Assembly (NCBI GenBank): GCA_964030785.1
Contig: OZ034975.1
Span: 15,448,142 to 15,512,141, forward strand
Direction: 5' to 3'
DNA from: Siderastrea siderea
Taxonomy: Eukaryota > Cnidaria > Anthozoa > Scleractinia > Rhizangiidae
DNA: 64,000 bases
Under the pieces are notes generated by a model. That model saw nothing but the letters and a program-made list of their open reading frames with translations, searched no databases and had not been told where the DNA came from. Shown here in pieces: positions 59,796-64,000 of the stretch; position 1 is the first letter of the stretch; each line of letters opens with the position of its first letter. The position numbers and the translations under genes are program-made.

Positions 59796-60179
59796 GTATA
59801 CCGTTTAGCCGGGCCCCAGTTTCATGGCGTGAGGGCCCACGGTCTCTCTAGTCTTCCTTCGGTAAAAACTGAAATTGTAACATGTCTGTGCATCCGGGAG
59901 CCCATGACATTTTTATAGCGATTAATGGGAAATAAGCATTCATTTATCCTTCACCGCGGTCAAACGAGAAAAATAAGAAAAGTACTTCAAAGATAAAAGA
60001 TCGGAAATTATTCACTGTTTAAAGTCTGATACCGTACCAGTATCCTGTTGATTTACTAAAATGTTTCGAACTTTACTTAAAAAGTTCTAGGTGTTTAAAA
60101 ACGGGAAAAAGACTTGTCGGCGCCATTAATTCTAAGGGTAATTTCGCTCAGGTACGGAACATTTAAATAGCAAAGAAAC

Positions 60180-61430
60180 GGATGTCACTAAAACGAGGAA
60201 TGGGGAATGGGGAATGGGGAATGGGGAATGGGGAATGGGGAATGGGGAATATTGGTCAGCGGTAATACCTAAAAACTTAAGTTGGGGTCTGCGCAGTACG
60301 GTAAAGAGACGAGGACTGCACGTCGTAAGCGAAAGATGGAAAGTAAGAATGTTTATCGGTCAGTTTTTCCTGAGATTTTGGAATTATTGAGTTTCTGTTT
60401 ATTAAAATTAACCAAAACTATTGAATTGCAGGTAATGCGAGTGACAATAATGTCTACGACCACGAGGTCATCATTATCGACGGGTTGGTGTAAAAAGATA
60501 TCACTTTGAGTACAGTCGCTTCGAGTGTAACTTACATGTTCTCTGTATTTTGATGTTTTGGCGACGAACCAGTGACAGAGGATGATTCTATGTTTGAACT
60601 GGCGAGAATGAATCTTTGTTTAAGGTACGAAAACGTAGAATATGGCTTGAAAATTTAAACCGACCGCTACTTAACTGTTAGAGTACTTGCCATCGAATTT
60701 TGAATTGACTTTAATGGCGTTTACATTTCAGTTACAATCTAGATTCGTTTATAGTTTGCAGAAAGAAGTCAGTGAAGTGACTGCAATATTAAGCTGTTCT
60801 CAATTAAAAAGAAAATACCCCAGAGAAGAATTATGGAGAATAGCTCAATATTCTAGTCACTTCACTCAGTTCTTTCTCAAACCATAAATGAATCTACATT
60901 GTAACTCAAATATGAACGCCATTAAATTAAAATCAATTCAAAATTCGATGGTAAGTGCTAAAAATAATTCAGCGCGGTCAGTTTCAATTTTCAAGGCGTA
61001 TTCTCGTTTTCATACCTTAAACAAAGATTCATTCTCGGCATTTGCAAACATAGAATCATTTTCTGCCACTGGTTCGTCGCTAAAACGTCAAAATACACAG
61101 AACATTTACTCTTGGTTTTGATAATAACACTCGAAGTGACTGTACTCAAAGTGATACGAATCTTTTTACACCAACCTGTCGATAACGGTATAAACCTCGT
61201 GATCCTTAGCATTATCGTCGCTCACATTACCTGCAAAACAACAGTTTTGGTCAATTTGCAAAACTCGGGAAAAACTGACAGATAGATATTCTTACCTTCC
61301 ATCTTTCGCTTACCACGTCCAGTGGTCGTCTCTTTGCCGTACTGTGCAAACTCCAACTTACTTTTTTAGATATTACCGCTGACCGTTATTTCCCATTCCC
61401 CATTCCCCATTCCGCGTTTTAGTAACATCC
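60180..61430. mobile_element. Long-TIR MULE-like element (1.25 kb)
   Basis: Arms of about 480 bp (60180-60660, 60960-61430) starting GGATGTYACTAAAACG, flanked by an exact 9-bp duplication CAAAGAAAC (60171-60179, 61431-61439). Left arm has about eight GGGGAAT units, right arm three, so the microsatellite expanded on one side only. Interior about 300 bp, no gene. Confidence 0.87.
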
Positions 61431-61439
61431 CAAAGAAAC

Positions 61440-62898
61440 TCGTTTATTTGAGAGAAATGAATATATATTTACACTCAGCCACTAATTTATACATCCTTGC
61501 TCATGTTTCGACTGCATCGTGAATAAATCTTACGAATTAAAACGAAAAAACTGCCTCAGACGCTTGACCGCGGTGGACATTTATCCTGCATTTATTCATT
61601 CCTTCCTTCCTTCCACCAGATGATTCTCTCGCTGTTTCTCTCTCTCGATTGCCCCCAATCGAAAAGAAGAACCTCTTGTAGTCTCAGTTTAGAGAAAAAT
61701 GTATAACTGAGGTGAACGAAACGAGGTTGAACAGACAACAGACACGATTTCAAAATGCTTAAGTATGTTATCTATATTTTGTTTCAATTATTTCGCAAAC
61801 TAAAAACCAATCAAGTACGGTATACAGTGTGTTTACTGTTCAAAGTACACTAAAGTGTTCTCTGAACAACTGGATGTGGTTAAACGCGAGCTACTAAAAG
61901 AAGCCGGCTAGGTCACTTTATTTTGTATTTTAGAAAACTGATCTATCAGCAATGATGTCAACCTCGTTCGGGAGAAAGAGATAGTATCCTGGGGACGAGG
62001 TTGCGATGATGTAAGCGATGATGTCATCGTCAGCGAGAACCCCGCTTCAGGCTTCTCGCGGACAACGAGACAACAACGAAAAAACTAAGTTCTAGTCTGC
62101 ACACAGAAAGGCATACAGGACCACTGACGGCATTAGGCCGTTTCCGAGATGCCCTTCGCCTCTGGTTTAAAACGAGGTGAAGTGCGAAACCTTTCACGTG
62201 TATATTAGTTTCCATTCACTTGCAAATAAAACTCATTTTCATATCAATGGTTTTGCACGAGACCTCTCTTTCAAACAGAGGGTAAAGACAACTCGGAAAT
62301 GGACTATTGCACCTATTGGGAAAGGTTGAAACACTTGCATCGACTGACTTTAAGTTGATTTCTCAGGATAGCTCTTGCAGACCAAGGTTAGGTTCAGACC
62401 AATTTGCGTAAGTAAAAGCTTGGTTAACACTAGCGAAATATTTTTCTTGTTACGTTGAATAGTTGATCTCACTAAACGAGTATAAAATACGTTTGGAACA
62501 CCTGAACGCTTTCTATTTGTATGGAGAAAGAGGTTTTCACAACAAACCACGTATTTCATCAAGGAGCATGGCAGTAGTGTGATGACGCAAATGGTACAGT
62601 TATTTTCCGATTGTGGTAGAAACGAGAAAAGAGGACTAGCTTTGAAGCTGTTCTTTTCTTTTTCGAAAAAGTGCCCTTTCCATTTGATTTCTCAAGGAAC
62701 AACGGGTTTTCCATACAAAAGGAAAGCGCTTCCTTTTTCAAACAGTTCAATGTTTTTCTCTGAGAAAGGATTTAAACGGGATTTTATAAGAACTATCGCT
62801 ACAGGGTGATAGCTGCATGTGAAAAAGGTAGAGACATTCAGCTGTTTAACTCGAATGACTAAAACATCGTGACCTAGCCCGACTGACAAACGCGTTTA
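61440..62898. other. Intergenic, 3' flank of the ACE-like gene
   Basis: Holds a 41-bp foldback at 61961-62001 (CAACCTCGTTCGGGAG ... CTGGGGACGAGGTTG) with flanks CAATGATGT / CGATGATGT, 9 bp with one mismatch. CTTCCTTCCTTCC microsatellite near 61600. Otherwise nothing recognised. Confidence 0.5.
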
Positions 62899-64000
62899 CT
62901 AAAAGAACGCAGCTAGCACGAACAACAAGGCGGGAACGAGCGAGGGAACGCCAGCCGTAGGCGGTGCTGAAGTTGCTGAAGTGTCATCCTCTCCCCATCC
63001 CGGTGCGGCGTACCCAAGTTCCTTTCGCTGCTTCACCATCCAATCACGAAGAGGCTTGAAATACTCGGTCAAGGCTCCAACATCGAGCTTTTGACTTCCG
63101 GTCAGTTTCTCGAGTGCTTGTGGCCATGGTTTGCTCTTTCCCATCTTAAGCAAATCACTGGAAGAAACGAAGCGAAAGAGTTGATAACACTTATGATAAC
63201 TATTAAAACATCTAGACATACGACTTCTCCACTGGTAAAATATTTAGCAAATACATTCATTCTTCCGGAGGCTTGTACATTGCAGCATAGCGTCCAAGGC
63301 CCTAGGCTAGCATAGCCCCTAGGTAAGTAAAACGTCGAAGGAAAATATAATATTTGAGGGTACTCTTACAGTCACGGGCATTATCCTTTGTTATACCATT
63401 TTACATTTTATCCGCTGTATAGCTGTACATGTTTGGTAGCTAAAAGGTAAAGTCGCACACGAGCCAAGCAGGCCCACACAGCCGGAGCTTATCCCAGTTA
63501 CTGTAGCATGAAGCGACTGAGAGTATTGCTACTCCCCCTGGATGGGATACTAGTCCATCGCAGGGTTACCCCCAGCAGTATGTCGCCGGTACCCATTTTA
63601 TACACCTGGGTGGAGAGAGACAATGTGGGATAAAGTTTATTGTCTGAGGAAAAAGGCTCGATGGCAGGAACTGGGCCTCGAACCACCGACATTCAGATCT
63701 GAAGTCCAACGCGCTAACCACTACACCACCAGTACACCACCGCGCCCCCTGGATAGCTGTTTACCCAATGGAGAAGGTTACCCGTCCTTTGAACAACTGG
63801 GGCCAGGGCTGTCATCATAATATTGCCGATTTAAAAAGTGTGGCCACTAGTTGAAAGATCTCTAAGATAAAATTATCGAAAAGTTATGTGCAATAAGTTG
63901 TTCATTTTAACATTACCCGATCTTCTTTCCTGCTGCTGTGGAGTTGTAGATGGAACAGGTATGCAGAGGTCCCGTATAACCGGCTGCCTTGCAAGCGGCC
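62899..64000 (-). CDS. Angiotensin-converting-enzyme-like peptidase, 3' end, partial
   Basis: Peptidyl-dipeptidase M2 family (ACE) C-terminal part. Two exons are visible: 63917-64000 (open at the right edge; AACKAAGYTGPLHTCSIYNS then TAAGKKI and two bases) and the last exon 63157-62899 (DLLKMGKSKPWPQALEKLTG then SQKLDVGALTEYFKPLRDWM to the stop). They join in phase at GTAATG / TTCCAG. The AAGYTGPLH and KPWPxALExxTG motifs are diagnostic of ACE; the HEXXH zinc site lies in exons off the window. After the catalytic fold comes a Ser/Thr/Pro/Ala linker, then PSLVPALLFVLAAFF and stop, a hydrophobic tail with no cytosolic residues, as in GPI-anchor signals. Same strand as GFM1, about 4.1 kb upstream of its start. 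Confidence 0.92.
63475..63749 (-). repeat. tRNA-derived SINE
   Basis: Minus strand: GGCGCGGTGGTGTACTGGTG, GTGTAGTGGTTAGCGCGTTG (A-box) and GGTGGTTCGAGGCCC (B-box), then a body with CCTGCGATGGACTAGTATCC and CATCCAGGGGGAGTAGCAAT. RNA polymerase III promoter boxes are both recognisable. In the ACE-like gene's last intron. A head-only fragment is at 46800-46934. Confidence 0.75.

Noticed and set aside
63640..63749. A possible functional tRNA gene on the minus strand with A and B boxes
   Set aside because: The boxes are followed by a long SINE body and there is no clean cloverleaf, so it is called a tRNA-derived SINE.

Overview
The window is metazoan nuclear DNA. It has short exons with GT-AG splice sites, long repeat-filled introns, and animal gene families (mitochondrial EF-G1, ACE, GT61). 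Many small transposons of types I associate with anthozoan genomes point to a cnidarian, most likely a stony coral. The species-level call is inference.

The backbone is one minus-strand gene, GFM1 (mitochondrial elongation factor G1). It starts at 58780 and runs leftward. I located 19 phase-compatible coding exons (58780 to 15564) encoding the first 495 residues: the whole GTPase domain with G1-G5 motifs, domain II, and the start of domain III. The rest must lie left of position 1 or was missed. Downstream of the last visible exon, the intron is at least 15.5 kb of nested transposons. Upstream of GFM1, on the same strand, lie the last two visible exons of an angiotensin-converting-enzyme-like gene (62899-64000, open at the right edge) ending in a GPI-anchor-like tail.

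The 19.4-kb intron between GFM1 exons 17 and 18 holds other genes on the opposite strand: two near-identical single-coding-exon GT61 glycosyltransferase genes (22605-24068 and 31634-33097), plus two exon-like segments of unknown function (17676-18152). Between the GT61 copies sits a 5.6-kb ISL2EU-type DNA transposon (25491-31095) with about 430-bp terminal inverted repeats, a decayed THAP/DDE transposase gene and a still-open YqaJ-type nuclease gene facing it.

Region by region: 1-9.9 kb is nested transposons (long inverted-repeat element, MULEs, PIF/Harbinger-type MITE, and a Penelope fragment split by a THAP element that is itself split by a satellite-bearing hAT-like element). 9.9-15.1 kb is an end-to-end L1/Tx1-type LINE with an 11-bp target duplication, ORFs decayed. 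15.6-17 kb holds GFM1 exons 19 and 18. 17-36.3 kb is the intron with nested genes. 36.3-58.8 kb holds GFM1 exons 17 to 1, with MITEs in most introns, some beside splice sites. 58.8-62.9 kb is intergenic, with a Penelope 3' fragment and a long-TIR MULE. 62.9-64 kb is the ACE-like gene. Elements with 9-bp target duplications (MULE-like) recur throughout.
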